Shown: piece after piece, positions 42,527 through 50,476 of the stretch
Numbering within the stretch: position 1 is the stretch's first letter
Layout: the number at the start of each line of letters is the position of its first letter
Source: Solirubrobacteraceae bacterium
GTDB taxonomy: Bacteria; Actinomycetota; Thermoleophilia; Solirubrobacterales; Solirubrobacteraceae
Assembly: GCA_023230855.1 (NCBI GenBank)
Contig: JALNWQ010000007.1
Location: forward strand, 159,672 to 223,671
Length of the DNA: 64,000 nucleotides
Direction: 5' to 3'
The notes under the pieces: model-generated
The model's database searches: none
Seen by the model: only the letters and a program-made list of their open reading frames with translations
Told to the model about the DNA's origin: nothing
Position numbers and translations under genes: made by a program

Positions 42527-43882
42527 ATGCCGCTCGAAGCGCCGCGGGACTCGACCATCGCCGTCGTCGGCGACGGGTTCGGGTCGACCCTGATCCACAC
42601 CACCGCGATGTACCTGGGGTTCCGTCCCGAGGACGTGACGATCTACGGGCCGTCGACGACCCCGATCGGCACGTACCAGCAGTTCGCGACGAACCTCGGC
42701 CAGACGGTGCTGCGGTCGGAGTCGGAGTCGCACTTCCTCCCGGCGGACTGGCCGACGTTCGCCCAGCTCAACGCGTACTCCCACCGCGACGTCCGGTACC
42801 TGTGGCGGTCGATCAAGCGCAAGTACAACCCGGGCGTGGCCGAGATCATGACCCAGGCGACGGTCGTCGCCCGCGACCTGGGCTGGGACGCCTGCCGTTA
42901 CCCGCACCGCGTCGGGTGGCTGCAGCGCGTCACCGATGGCCAGGGGCGCCGGTGGTTCCAGCTCTTCGACGAGCAGGCCAATCCGATCGGCCGGGCCAAG
43001 CACGTCGCCCTGTCGCTCGGCCACGGCCCGCTCGCGTTCCCGCCGCTCCTGGCCCGCGCCCGCGAGGACCCGCGGATCGCCGACCGGATCGTGCAGGGCT
43101 ACGAGGCCAAGCAGTACCTGCCGCAGGGACGCTACGTCGTCCTGGGCGCCGGGATCGCGTCGGTGAACGAGTGGGCCAACGCGTTGGACGCCGGGGCGAA
43201 GGTCCTAGCGCTCACCCGCAACCCGATCGCCGAGGAGCAGGACCTCAACGTCCCGCGGTGCCTCTTCGAGTCGCGCGGGATCGACGCGTTCCAGCGCCTG
43301 GACTTCGACCAGCGGATCGCGTACCTGGGGTCGGTGCTGCGTGGCACCCACCCGCGCCGCGAGGGGTGGAAGGCCAAGGTGCAGAAGGGCCAGGCCGAGG
43401 GCCGGTTCGACGCGCTCATCGGCGAGATCGACCAGATCGAGCCGGGGCCGGCCGGCCTGCGGGTCCACGCGACGTCGCAGCACGGCGAGGACCCGGGGTG
43501 GCTCGACGTCACCGGGGTTGTCGCCGCGACCGGGTTCGACAAGAACGCGCTGGCGATCCCGCTGCTGCGCCGGCTCATCGAGCACTACGACATCCCGATG
43601 GTCGGGCCGCGGATGCGCCTGGAGAACGACTGCGGGGTGCCACCGCTGGACCACGAGGACTCGCGGCTCATGGTCATGGGCCTCACCGCCAACGCCGTCG
43701 TGCCCAACGGCGACACGATCCACGGGCTGAAGTACGCCGCCCGCCGGTTCGTCGCCGACTGCGCCCGCGCCGAGAAGCTGCGGCAGCGCTCGTTCCCCTC
43801 GCGGGTGCGGATGCAGCTGCACCTCACCCGTCGTGCCGCCGCCGCGATGAAGCGCGTCGAGAAGACGACCCAGCTCGCCTGA
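42527..43882 (+). CDS. Putative FAD-dependent oxidoreductase
   Basis: The 451-residue product begins with a Rossmann-like motif (IAVVGDGFGSTLIH), has a second nucleotide-binding-like loop near the middle (GRYVVLGAGIASVNEWANAL) and the typical C-terminal flavoprotein motif DVTGVVAATGFDKNALAIP. The pattern is similar to FAD-dependent lysine/ornithine monooxygenase or pyridine nucleotide oxidoreductase families, but I cannot name the substrate. It is leaderless by promoter position and follows the antiporter directly. Real codon use supports the gene. Confidence 0.75.
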   Translation: MPLEAPRDSTIAVVGDGFGSTLIHTTAMYLGFRPEDVTIYGPSTTPIGTYQQFATNLGQTVLRSESESHFLPADWPTFAQLNAYSHRDVRYLWRSIKRKYNPGVAEIMTQATVVARDLGWDACRYPHRVGWLQRVTDGQGRRWFQLFDEQANPIGRAKHVALSLGHGPLAFPPLLARAREDPRIADRIVQGYEAKQYLPQGRYVVLGAGIASVNEWANALDAGAKVLALTRNPIAEEQDLNVPRCLFESRGIDAFQRLDFDQRIAYLGSVLRGTHPRREGWKAKVQKGQAEGRFDALIGEIDQIEPGPAGLRVHATSQHGEDPGWLDVTGVVAATGFDKNALAIPLLRRLIEHYDIPMVGPRMRLENDCGVPPLDHEDSRLMVMGLTANAVVPNGDTIHGLKYAARRFVADCARAEKLRQRSFPSRVRMQLHLTRRAAAAMKRVEKTTQLA

Positions 43883-43928
43883 TGCCGACCGACGTCCTCA
43901 TCCCCGCTCCGACCCGGAGGCCCTGACC

Positions 43929-44516
43929 GTGTGCCCCTCCCCCTTCGGCCGCATCCAGACCCGGGCCGCCACGCTCCTGGGCCCGGTGATCCTGGCGCTC
44001 ATCCTGTGGGCGCTGCAGGTCGCCGACGCCGCCCCCGAGGGCTTCCTCGTCCTGCTGGGGATCTACCTGCTGATGGGCGTCGCGCTTGACACCGCGTTCT
44101 ACCCGCTCGTCATCCGCTGGCAGCCGCCGTGGCTGACGTTCGTCCTGGCCGTCGGCGAGTTCGTGTTGATCTTCCTGCTCGGCAAGGCGCTGGAGATCGG
44201 CCTGACGGACCTGCAGGCGATCGTCTTCTACTGGGTGACATGGGTGATCGCGATCGTCACGAAGATCGTCGTCCTGCCGTTCGTGACGCTGACGTACATC
44301 GAGGACGGCGGCGAGTTCCGCCACACCGACTGGACGGTCCCGGACGGCCAGCAGCCGCTCGCGGTGTCGCTGCTGCCCGAGGACGGGCGGGGCGCGGCGC
44401 GCGAGCCGCAGCTCGCCCGCGAGTTCTCCGCGCAGATCCCGATCCCCGACGAGCTGCGCGGCCTGGACGCCCCGTCGCGGGCGATCCGGGTGCCGGACGA
44501 GCTGCGGGGAGGCTGA
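43929..44516 (+). CDS. Hypothetical membrane protein
   Basis: The 195-residue product has four hydrophobic helices (LLGPVILALILWALQVA, GFLVLLGIYLLMGVALD, PWLTFVLAVGEFVLIFLLGKAL and AIVFYWVTWVIAIVTKIVVLPF) and a soluble C-terminal tail with the internal duplication PIPDELRGL and VPDELRGG. I do not recognise the family. It follows the flavoprotein gene by 46 bp and may be cotranscribed with it. Function unknown. Confidence 0.75.
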   Translation: MCPSPFGRIQTRAATLLGPVILALILWALQVADAAPEGFLVLLGIYLLMGVALDTAFYPLVIRWQPPWLTFVLAVGEFVLIFLLGKALEIGLTDLQAIVFYWVTWVIAIVTKIVVLPFVTLTYIEDGGEFRHTDWTVPDGQQPLAVSLLPEDGRGAAREPQLAREFSAQIPIPDELRGLDAPSRAIRVPDELRGG

Positions 44517-44545
44517 CCGGCCGGGGGGGGTGGGCCGGCCGATCG

Positions 44546-44665
44546 GGGGTGGACCGACTTCAGGACCACCCACGTCCTCAACCCCGTCCACCCCCGCGCC
44601 CGACGGCTGGCGTGGCCAGGGGTGGACCGACTTCACGGCCAGCCGCGTCGCCTACCCGGTCCACC
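44546..44665 (+). terminator. Two tandem hairpin-forming repeats in the spacer
   Basis: GGGGTGGACCGACTTCA occurs twice (44546-44562 and 44619-44635, 73 bp apart). Each copy is followed by an inverted partner: GTCCACCCC (44586-44594) and GGTCCACC (44658-44665). The two adjacent hairpins lie between the membrane protein gene and the glutathione peroxidase gene. They may work as a double terminator, or as a regulatory RNA element. There is no T-tract. Confidence 0.4.
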
Positions 44666-44717
44666 TCCGCCCCCTCACCCAGCCCGGGCACCGCCGGACG
44701 GGGTGCGGCGCGACGCG

Positions 44718-44723
44718 TAGGGT
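44718..44723 (+). promoter_or_regulatory. Putative leaderless -10 box of the glutathione peroxidase gene
   Basis: TAGGGT ends 6 nt before the ATG at 44730, so this gene is also predicted to be leaderless. It lies after the tandem hairpins, which would separate it from upstream transcription. Confidence 0.45.
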
Positions 44724-44729
44724 CTCCCC

Positions 44730-45269
44730 ATGGGATTCCTCGCCACGGGCCGCATGTTCCTGCGCGGCAAGCCGAAGCAGCACGACGCGCCGACCGACCT
44801 CTACGACCACCGGATCGGGTTGCTGGAGGGCGGTGAGCTCGACCTGTCCGCCCACCGCGGCAGGCCCACGCTCTTCGTCAACACCGCCAGCAAGTGCGGG
44901 TTCACCCCGCAGTTCACCGGGCTGCAGGCGCTGTACGACGAGTACCACGAGCGCGGCCTGCAGATCGTCGGCAGCCCGTCCGGGGACTTCGCCGGCCAGG
45001 AGCACGACGACGCCGACGCGATCGGCGAGGTCTGCCAGCGCAACTACGGGGTGACGTTCCCGGTGACGGAGAAGGTGTCGGTCCGCGCCGAGCCCCACCC
45101 GCTGTGGGAGGAGCTGGCGCGCCAGCCGGAGTCCGGGCCGCCGGCGTGGAACTTCACGAAGTACCTCGTCGACGGCGACGGCCGTCTGGTCGGTCGGTGG
45201 TCGTCGAAGGTCAAGCCCGACAGCGACGAGATCCGGGCGAAGATCGAGGCGGTGCTGCCCCAAGGGTGA
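44730..45269 (+). CDS. Glutathione peroxidase / thioredoxin-dependent peroxidase (Cys type)
   Basis: The 179-residue product is a GPx-family peroxidase with Cys56 instead of selenocysteine in NTASKCGFTPQF, Gln90 in GQE, and Trp140-Asn141 in AWNFTKYL, so the catalytic tetrad is intact. The usual FPCNQFG stretch is changed to SPSGDFAGQ and lacks its Cys; a further Cys102 (EVCQRNYGVTFP) occupies the resolving position of thioredoxin-dependent plant/bacterial GPx enzymes. It likely reduces organic or hydrogen peroxide using thioredoxin. Leaderless by promoter position. Confidence 0.92.
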   Translation: MGFLATGRMFLRGKPKQHDAPTDLYDHRIGLLEGGELDLSAHRGRPTLFVNTASKCGFTPQFTGLQALYDEYHERGLQIVGSPSGDFAGQEHDDADAIGEVCQRNYGVTFPVTEKVSVRAEPHPLWEELARQPESGPPAWNFTKYLVDGDGRLVGRWSSKVKPDSDEIRAKIEAVLPQG

Positions 45270-45343
45270 CGCCGGAGGGCCTGGTCGGGAACGGCACGCC
45301 TACGTCCCGTTCCCGACCAGCCCCTCCCCCACGCGCGGCCCGC

Positions 45344-45604
45344 TCAGTCCCCCGGCCACGCGCCGGTGACCCGACGGAGCCCCTCGGCGCCGCCGCGGTC
45401 CACGGCGGCCTTGACCGCGCCGAACACCGCGCCCTGGAGGGCCGCGGCGAGCAGCACCTGGCGCCAGCCGTACTCGCTCTCGCGGGCCGACGGCGCGTCG
45501 TCCTCGTCGGCGATCGTCCGCCACGCGCGCTTGAGCACGGCGCCGGCGAGCAGGCCGCCGAGGACGCTCGACAGGAGCCCGAACGGGGCGTAGAGGAGCT
45601 TCAC
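45344..45604 (-). CDS. DUF4235-like small membrane protein
   Basis: The 86-residue product (GTG start) begins KLLYAPFGLLSSVLGGLLAG, one or two hydrophobic segments, then KRAWRTIADEDDAPSARESEYGWRQVLLAAALQGAVFGAVKAAVDRGG, matching the usual DUF4235 layout. Its GTG overlaps the stop of the DUF3618-like gene (GTGA). DUF3618, DUF4235 and a holin-like (DUF1469/phage holin-X-type) protein often occur together in actinobacteria, and are probably envelope or stress related. The frame upstream of GTG is a shadow of the DUF3618-like gene. Confidence 0.78.
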   Translation of the reverse strand: MKLLYAPFGLLSSVLGGLLAGAVLKRAWRTIADEDDAPSARESEYGWRQVLLAAALQGAVFGAVKAAVDRGGAEGLRRVTGAWPGD

Positions 45605-46049
45605 GAGCGGCCTCCGATCCTGACGCCGACGAGCAGGCCGACGACCAGCGCCGCACCGATCGCCACGATCTGCGGGCGCTCGCGCACCGCGCGTCCGGCA
45701 CGGTCGGCCGCGTCGACGGCGCCGTCCGGTGCGGTGCGGCGTGCTCGACCCGGTCACGCAGGGCGTGGGCCTGCTCGCTCGCGGCGGCGCGGCCCTCGTC
45801 GATCTTCTCCTTGGCGCGGCCCTTCACGTCGGCCTTGGCCGAGAGCGCCTCGACGGTCTCGCCCAGGTCCTCGCTGGTCTGGTGGATCTCCCGGCGCAGC
45901 GCCTCGGGGTCCTGCTCGCGCCCGTCGGCGGCGGTCTCGGCGCTCCGCGCGTCGTCGGGTCCGATGCGCTCGGTGCCGGCCGCGACGCCCTCGGCGTCGT
46001 CCCGGGCGTCGGGGAGGCCGGTCGTGCGGGTGCGGTCGTCGGTGCTCAT
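45601..46049 (-). pseudogene. DUF3618-like gene split by a frameshift
   Basis: From ATG 46049 the frame reads as a DUF3618-like protein (PEALRREIHQTSEDLGETVEALSAKADVKGRAKEKIDEG and on to HALRDRVEHAAPHR). The expected C-terminus, VRERPQIVAIGAALVVGLLVGVRIGGRS with its membrane helix, is present but in the neighbouring frame, ending at the TGA that overlaps the DUF4235 gene (GTGA). The total length (449 nt) is two bases over a multiple of three, so a single base is missing. The switch lies near a GTGCGGTGCGGC repeat at about 45728-45740. This is a sequencing error, a real frameshift mutation, or less likely a programmed shift. Confidence 0.75.
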
Positions 46050-46456
46050 GCGTGCCTCGCGTTCGTGCGGATCTCGTCGACGGCGTGGCGGCCCTCGTCG
46101 ATCGCGCGCTCGGGGGTGGGCGGGGTGGCCTCGTCGAGCTCGTGCTTGCCGGTGAGCGCCAGGCCGCCCGCGGTGGCGAAGAGGACGACCGCGACGATGA
46201 GCGCGGCCAGCCACGGCGCGACGGCGGTGGCCAGGGCGAGGATCGCCGCGGCCACGAGCGCGCCGAGCCCGAGCAGCGCGACGAGGCCGCTGCCGCCGAA
46301 CATGCCGACGCCGAGCCCGGCCCGGCGGCCCTTCTGCCGCATCTCGGCCTGGGCCAGCTGCAGCTCCTGCCGGACGAGGGTCTGGGTCTGGGTCGCGAGC
46401 CGCTGGACGAGCTCGGCGACCGACTGCTGTCGCAGGTCTTCCTGCTGGGACGTCAC
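46046..46456 (-). CDS. Holin-X/DUF1469-like membrane protein
   Basis: The 136-residue product has an N-terminal helical region (SVAELVQRLATQTQTLVRQELQLAQAEMRQKGRRAG), two hydrophobic helices (GGSGLVALLGLGALVAAAILAL and PWLAALIVAVVLFATAGGLAL) and a C-terminal soluble tail. This is the usual layout of the actinobacterial phage holin-X (DUF1469-like) family. GTG start at 46456 has an AAAGGAG ribosome site. It overlaps the DUF3618-like start (ATGA) and heads the small three-gene operon. Confidence 0.85.
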   Translation of the reverse strand: MTSQQEDLRQQSVAELVQRLATQTQTLVRQELQLAQAEMRQKGRRAGLGVGMFGGSGLVALLGLGALVAAAILALATAVAPWLAALIVAVVLFATAGGLALTGKHELDEATPPTPERAIDEGRHAVDEIRTNARHA

Positions 46457-46526
46457 GGTCGCTCCTTTCCTGGGGTGCTCCGGCCGTCCGGCGCCGCCGG
46501 CGACCGGCCTGCGGGTCCCGTACCCA

Positions 46527-47582
46527 CTACGCCGGACGGTTATCGCCCGGTCCGGGATCGGCGCCCGGGCCGTCCGCGACGGCGTCCGAGGCGTCCTCGA
46601 CCGGACGGACCGGCGCGTGCTCCACGCGGCGGCGCTCGTCCTCGTCCATCGCGCGGGTGTCGCGCGGCTCCAGGAACGGTTCGGTCGTCGCGGGCAGCCC
46701 GGCCTCGATCTGGCGGCTGCGCTCGAGCTCGGCGTTGAGCTCCGCGCCGAAGAGGATCGCGATGTTCGTCAGCCAGAGCCAGACGAGGAAGGCGATGACG
46801 CCGCCGAGCGATCCGTAGGTCTTGTCGTAGGAGGCGAAGTTCGTCACGTACAGGGCGAAGAGCGCCGACACCGCGATCCACGACAGCACCGCGACGACGC
46901 CGCCGGGACTCACCCACGGAAAGCGCGGGTGCTCGACGTTCGGCGCCGCCCAGTAGAGGAACGCGAACATCACCATGACGACGACGAGCACGACCGGCCA
47001 CTTGGCGATGTCCCAGACCGTCACCGCGGTGTCGCCGATCCCGACCAGCCGTCCGACCTCGTCGGCCAGCGGACCGGTCACCACGACCGCGATCGCGACG
47101 GCGGCCATCGTCAGCAGCAGGACGACGGTGGTGCCGACCCGTACCGGGATCGTCCTCCAGATCGGTCGTCCCTCGTCCATCTCGTAGATCGCGTTGGACG
47201 CGCGCATGAACCCGCCGACATAGCCGGACGCCGACCAGATCGCGCCGCCGAGACCGACGACGAACGCCACTCCCGCGGTGCCCCGGCTGTCCTGCAGGTT
47301 GCGCAGGGTGTCGACGACGATGTCCTTGGCGGGGCCGGGCGTGACGGTGGCGAGGTTGTCGATCATCGGCTGGGTGACGGACTCGCCGATGAGGCCCAGG
47401 ATCGAGACGAGCGCCAGCAACGCCGGGAAGATCGCCAGCACCGCGTAGTACGTCAGCGCCGCGGCCCACACGGTCAGTGCGTCGTCGGAGAACTCCCGTC
47501 TGGTGCGCTTGAGCGTCGCCCACCAGGACGAGGCCTGCAGCTCGGTCGGGTCGTCGGGGGCTTCTCCGGTGCGATGGGTCAT
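46527..47582 (-). CDS. YihY/virulence factor BrkB-family membrane protein
   Basis: The 351-residue product has the YihY/BrkB signature: WWATLKRTRREFSDDALTVWAAALTYYAVLAIFPALLALV in the N-terminal part, then about six hydrophobic helices with GGVIAFLVWLWLTNIAILFGAELNAELER near the C-terminus, followed by an acidic/Pro tail. These proteins are annotated as putative transporters of unknown substrate, once misannotated as RNase BN. ATG at 47582 fits the family start. It is upstream of the holin-like operon on the same strand with a 70-bp gap. Confidence 0.93.
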   Translation of the reverse strand: MTHRTGEAPDDPTELQASSWWATLKRTRREFSDDALTVWAAALTYYAVLAIFPALLALVSILGLIGESVTQPMIDNLATVTPGPAKDIVVDTLRNLQDSRGTAGVAFVVGLGGAIWSASGYVGGFMRASNAIYEMDEGRPIWRTIPVRVGTTVVLLLTMAAVAIAVVVTGPLADEVGRLVGIGDTAVTVWDIAKWPVVLVVVMVMFAFLYWAAPNVEHPRFPWVSPGGVVAVLSWIAVSALFALYVTNFASYDKTYGSLGGVIAFLVWLWLTNIAILFGAELNAELERSRQIEAGLPATTEPFLEPRDTRAMDEDERRRVEHAPVRPVEDASDAVADGPGADPGPGDNRPA

Positions 47583-47867
47583 GGCGATGGCGAACGCTCG
47601 GGGCGTCGCCGCTGCGGGTACCCGGCCGCACCGATGCGAATCGCCGGGAGCGGACTCGGGCGAGGATCGCCGCGCGGTGGTCCGGCACTCGCGTCCGAAG
47701 GCGGCCCGAACATCTACGACGCCGGCTCCGCGGCCGATGCGCTCGTCCCCGCCGGTGGAGGGTTCCGGGCCGGCGCCGGGTGGACGAGCGCGCTGATCGG
47801 CGCCGGGCTCGTCGTCGCGGGGCGTCACCGGGCCTGATCGACGACGGCCGGCCTCCGGAACGACGAA
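47583..47867. other. Intergenic region between yihY-like gene and tRNA-Glu
   Basis: I see no convincing gene. A short rightward open frame (47634-47837) ends in WTSALIGAGLVVAGRHRA, a helix-like tail, but it lacks a ribosome site or any recognisable family, and its first part is Gly/Ala/Pro rich. GGGTAC (about 47617) is a palindrome upstream of the yihY-like gene and may be part of its promoter. Confidence 0.4.
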
Positions 47868-47887
47868 GGCCCCGTCTTCACGGGGCC
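47868..47887 (-). terminator. Terminator hairpin downstream of tRNA-Glu
   Basis: GGCCCCGT CTTC ACGGGGCC forms an 8-bp stem with a tetraloop, 8 bp after the 3' end of tRNA-Glu on the minus strand. No T-run follows, as usual for this genome. Confidence 0.7.
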
Positions 47888-47895
47888 CTCCGAGG

Positions 47896-47968
47896 TACCG
47901 CTACCGGGATTCGAACCCGGGTTTCCGCCGTGAGAGGGCGGCGTCCTAGTCCCCTAGACGATAGCGGC
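47896..47968 (-). tRNA. tRNA-Glu(CTC)
   Basis: On the minus strand a cloverleaf folds from GCCGCTATC to ACCGGG-type T-stem TTCGAATCC and the 3' end TAGCGGTA. The anticodon loop is CCTCTCA, giving CTC (glutamate). The acceptor stem is seven pairs (first one G-U). CCA is not encoded. It is 137 bp from the oppositely oriented tRNA-Leu. Confidence 0.94.
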
Positions 47969-48105
47969 GCGCGGTCCGGAGTTATAGCAGCACGCGGGCG
48001 CGGGCGGCGCCCCGCCCCGACGCGCGTCCGGCCGCGAGGCCGGACGCCGACACAGCGGCACCATGCGGTACAGTCCCCGCTCCGCGGATCCCCGCGGAGC
48101 CACAT

Positions 48106-48191
<86 letters not shown>

Positions 48192-48199
48192 GGTTCGAA

Positions 48200-48222
48200 G
48201 GCCCCGCCCCGGCGGGGCCTTC
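48200..48222 (+). terminator. Terminator hairpin downstream of tRNA-Leu(CAG)
   Basis: AGGCCCCGCCCCGGCGGGGCCTT forms a GC-rich stem right after the tRNA, followed by TTCGTCGTT, a weak T-rich end. It should separate the tRNA from the sulfonate operon. Confidence 0.7.
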
Positions 48223-48268
48223 GTCGTTCCCGGGGTCCGCCGGTCGTGCGGAGCCACGCCCCAGGGAT

Positions 48269-48301
48269 CAAACCCATAATCCCGATCCGGTTTGCTACAT
48301 T
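48269..48301 (+). promoter_or_regulatory. Putative promoter and dyad operator of the sulfonate operon
   Basis: CAAACC (48269-48274) and its complement GGTTTG (48289-48294) are 14 bp apart and frame a less GC-rich spacer; a TACATT (48296-48301) follows, which can be the -10. The ssuD ATG is at 48355, so the leader would be about 47 nt. The dyad may be the site of a sulfur-status regulator; the protein is not in this window. Confidence 0.35.
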
Positions 48302-48354
48302 GCCGCGGCGCAGCGGAGGACCGCCGCGCGCCACGCCTCCCGGATCCGGATCCC

Positions 48355-49533
48355 ATGACCGTCGACCTCCACTGGTTCCTCCCCACGAGCGGAGACTCCC
48401 GCAGCGACCTGAGCCTCGGCAACGCCGTGGGCGAGCGCGGCAGCCGCGTCCAGACCGGCGGGGGCGTCGGGCCCCGGGCCGACCTGCGCGACCTCGCTCC
48501 CCTCGGCGCGGGACAGGACCGCGAGCCGACGATCGGGTACCTCGGGCAGATCGCCCGCTCGGCGGAGCAGCTCGGGTTCTCCGGCGCCCTGCTGCCGACG
48601 AGCACGTGGTGCGAGGACCCGTGGGTCGTCGCGTCGGCGCTCGCGGCGCAGACCGAGCGGTTCCGCTTCCTCATCGCGATCCGCCCCGGCCTCACGTCGG
48701 TGACGCTCGCCGCCCAGATGGCCGCCACGCTCCAGCGCGTGTCGGGAGGACGGCTCCTCCTCAACGTCGTCACCGGCGGCGACGACGCCGAGCAGCGCCG
48801 GTTCGGCGACACGCTCGCCAAGGACGCCCGCTACGCCCGCGCCGCCGAGGCGCTGCAGGTCCTGCGGGCCCTGTGGACCGGGTCGCGGGTGACGTTCCAC
48901 GGCGAGCACGTGCACGTCGACGGCGCCCAGATCGCCGACCCTCCCGCCTGGCCCGAGATCCACCTGGGCGGGTCCTCCCCAGCCGCGCTCGACGTCGCCG
49001 CCCGCCACGCCGACGTGTACCTCACGTGGGGCGAGCCGCCGGCGCAGGTCGCGGAGAAGCTCGACCGGGTCCGCGACCGCGCCGACGCCGTCGGCCGCGA
49101 GCTCGCCTACGGCATCCGCCTGCACGCGATCGCCCGGCCGACCGCCGACGAGGCGTGGGCGGTCGCCGACCGCCTGCTCGCCGGGCTCGACCACGACGCG
49201 ATCCGCCGCGCCCAGGAGACCCAGCGCGCGTCGCAGTCCGAGGGCCAACGGAGGATGAGCGACCTGCACGGCGGCCGGACCGACGCGCTCGAGGTGTCGC
49301 CCAACCTGTGGGCCGGGGTCGGGCTGGTGCGCGGTGGCGCCGGGACCGCGCTCGTCGGGTCGTACGAGGACGTCGCCGACCGGATCGCCGAGTACCACGA
49401 CCTGGGGATCGACCGGTTCATCCTGTCCGGCTATCCGCACCTGGAGGAGGCCTACCACGTCGGCGAGGGCGTCCGGGCCGTGATCGCCGCCCGCGGGCTC
49501 CTCGCCGGCACGCCGCCGCTGGTGGCCGCGTGA
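48355..49533 (+). CDS. ssuD: Alkanesulfonate monooxygenase (SsuD-like)
   Basis: The 392-residue luciferase-like enzyme splits alkanesulfonates into sulfite and aldehyde using FMNH2 and O2. Motifs: VDLHWFLPTSGDSR at the N-terminus, TWCEDPWVVASALAAQTERFRFLIAIRPG, RVSGGRLLLNVVTGGDDAEQRRFGD, ARYARAAEALQVLRALWTG and IHLGGSSPAALDVAARHADVYLTWGEPP. It is the first gene of the ssuDCAB-like operon; the stop overlaps the permease GTG (GTGA). No flavin reductase gene is nearby, so FMNH2 must come from elsewhere. Confidence 0.93.
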   Translation: MTVDLHWFLPTSGDSRSDLSLGNAVGERGSRVQTGGGVGPRADLRDLAPLGAGQDREPTIGYLGQIARSAEQLGFSGALLPTSTWCEDPWVVASALAAQTERFRFLIAIRPGLTSVTLAAQMAATLQRVSGGRLLLNVVTGGDDAEQRRFGDTLAKDARYARAAEALQVLRALWTGSRVTFHGEHVHVDGAQIADPPAWPEIHLGGSSPAALDVAARHADVYLTWGEPPAQVAEKLDRVRDRADAVGRELAYGIRLHAIARPTADEAWAVADRLLAGLDHDAIRRAQETQRASQSEGQRRMSDLHGGRTDALEVSPNLWAGVGLVRGGAGTALVGSYEDVADRIAEYHDLGIDRFILSGYPHLEEAYHVGEGVRAVIAARGLLAGTPPLVAA

Positions 49534-50399
49534 GCTCGCGGGCCGTGACGAACGTCGCGACCGCCGTCGCGGACGATCCGCTCGCCTCCGGCGGCGCCGC
49601 CACCCGACGGCTCGCCCCGTGGGCGCGCCGCAACGCCTACCGGGCGCTGTCGCTCGCCGTCCTCCTCGGCGCCTGGTGGACGGTCACCGAGCTCGAGGTG
49701 TGGTCGGAGCTCTTCGTGCCCAAGCCGACCGCCGTGTGGGACCGGTTCGTCGACGGCGTGACGGTCCACGACGGTCAGACCGGCCTCAGCGGCTACTACC
49801 TGTGGGAGCACCTGTGGGCGAGCCTGCGCCGGATCGGCCTGGGGGTCGGCCTGGCGATCGTGGCCGGCATCCCGCTCGGGCTGCTCATCGCGACGGTGCG
49901 CCCCGTACGGATCGTGCTCGAGCCGTACGTGAACTTCATCCGGTCGCTGCCGCCGCTGGCGTACTTCAGCCTCCTCATCATCTGGTTCGGGATCGGCGAC
50001 GCGTCGAAGGTGTGGCTCATCTTCCTCGCCGCGTTCGCGCCCGTCGCGCTCTCGGTCGTGTCCGGCGTGCAGGGGATCCGTCGCGACCGCGTCGACGCCG
50101 CCCTGGCGCTCGGGGCGTCCCGGTCGCAGGTCGTCCGCCACGTCACCCTGCCGTCGGTCCTGCCCGAGCTCTTCACCGGCATCCGCCTGGCGCTCGGGTT
50201 CGCGTGGACGACGATCGTCGCCGCCGAGACGGTCGACGGCCTGCCCGGCATCGGCGGCCTGGCTTGGACGACGAAGAAGTTCCAGCAGACCGACGTCGCC
50301 GTGCTCTGCATCGTCGTCATCGGCATCACGGCGATCGCGATGGACGCCGCCCTGAAGGCGCTGGAGCGCCGCACCGTCCCGTGGCAGGGCCGCGCGTGA
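49530..50399 (+). CDS. ssuC: Sulfonate ABC transporter permease (SsuC/TauC-like)
   Basis: The 289-residue product has about six helices and the family loop EAA motif VDAALALGASRSQVVRHVTLPSVLPELFTGIRLALGFAWTTIVAAE. It is the membrane part of an importer for alkanesulfonates or taurine. The GTG start overlaps the ssuD stop. It is followed after 77 bp by the binding protein gene, then the ATPase gene. Confidence 0.93.
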   Translation: MSSRAVTNVATAVADDPLASGGAATRRLAPWARRNAYRALSLAVLLGAWWTVTELEVWSELFVPKPTAVWDRFVDGVTVHDGQTGLSGYYLWEHLWASLRRIGLGVGLAIVAGIPLGLLIATVRPVRIVLEPYVNFIRSLPPLAYFSLLIIWFGIGDASKVWLIFLAAFAPVALSVVSGVQGIRRDRVDAALALGASRSQVVRHVTLPSVLPELFTGIRLALGFAWTTIVAAETVDGLPGIGGLAWTTKKFQQTDVAVLCIVVIGITAIAMDAALKALERRTVPWQGRA

Positions 50400-50476
50400 C
50401 GCGTCCGTCGCACCCGGACCACGGCCACGCCGCCCACCCCCTCTTCCCCACCACCACCGATCACGAAGGACGACCC

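Noticed and set aside
46520..46525. GGGTAC boxes upstream of the holin-like gene, the yihY-like gene (about 47617) and the Tad regulator, suggesting a SigB/SigH-type promoter
   Set aside because: A 6-bp GC-rich palindrome is frequent by chance here, and no matching GTTT-like -35 element is at the right distance in any of the three.
47634..47837. Possible 67-codon gene ending in a helix-like tail
   Set aside because: No ribosome site, no leaderless -10 box, no family match and poor composition in its first half. Left as uncertain intergenic DNA.
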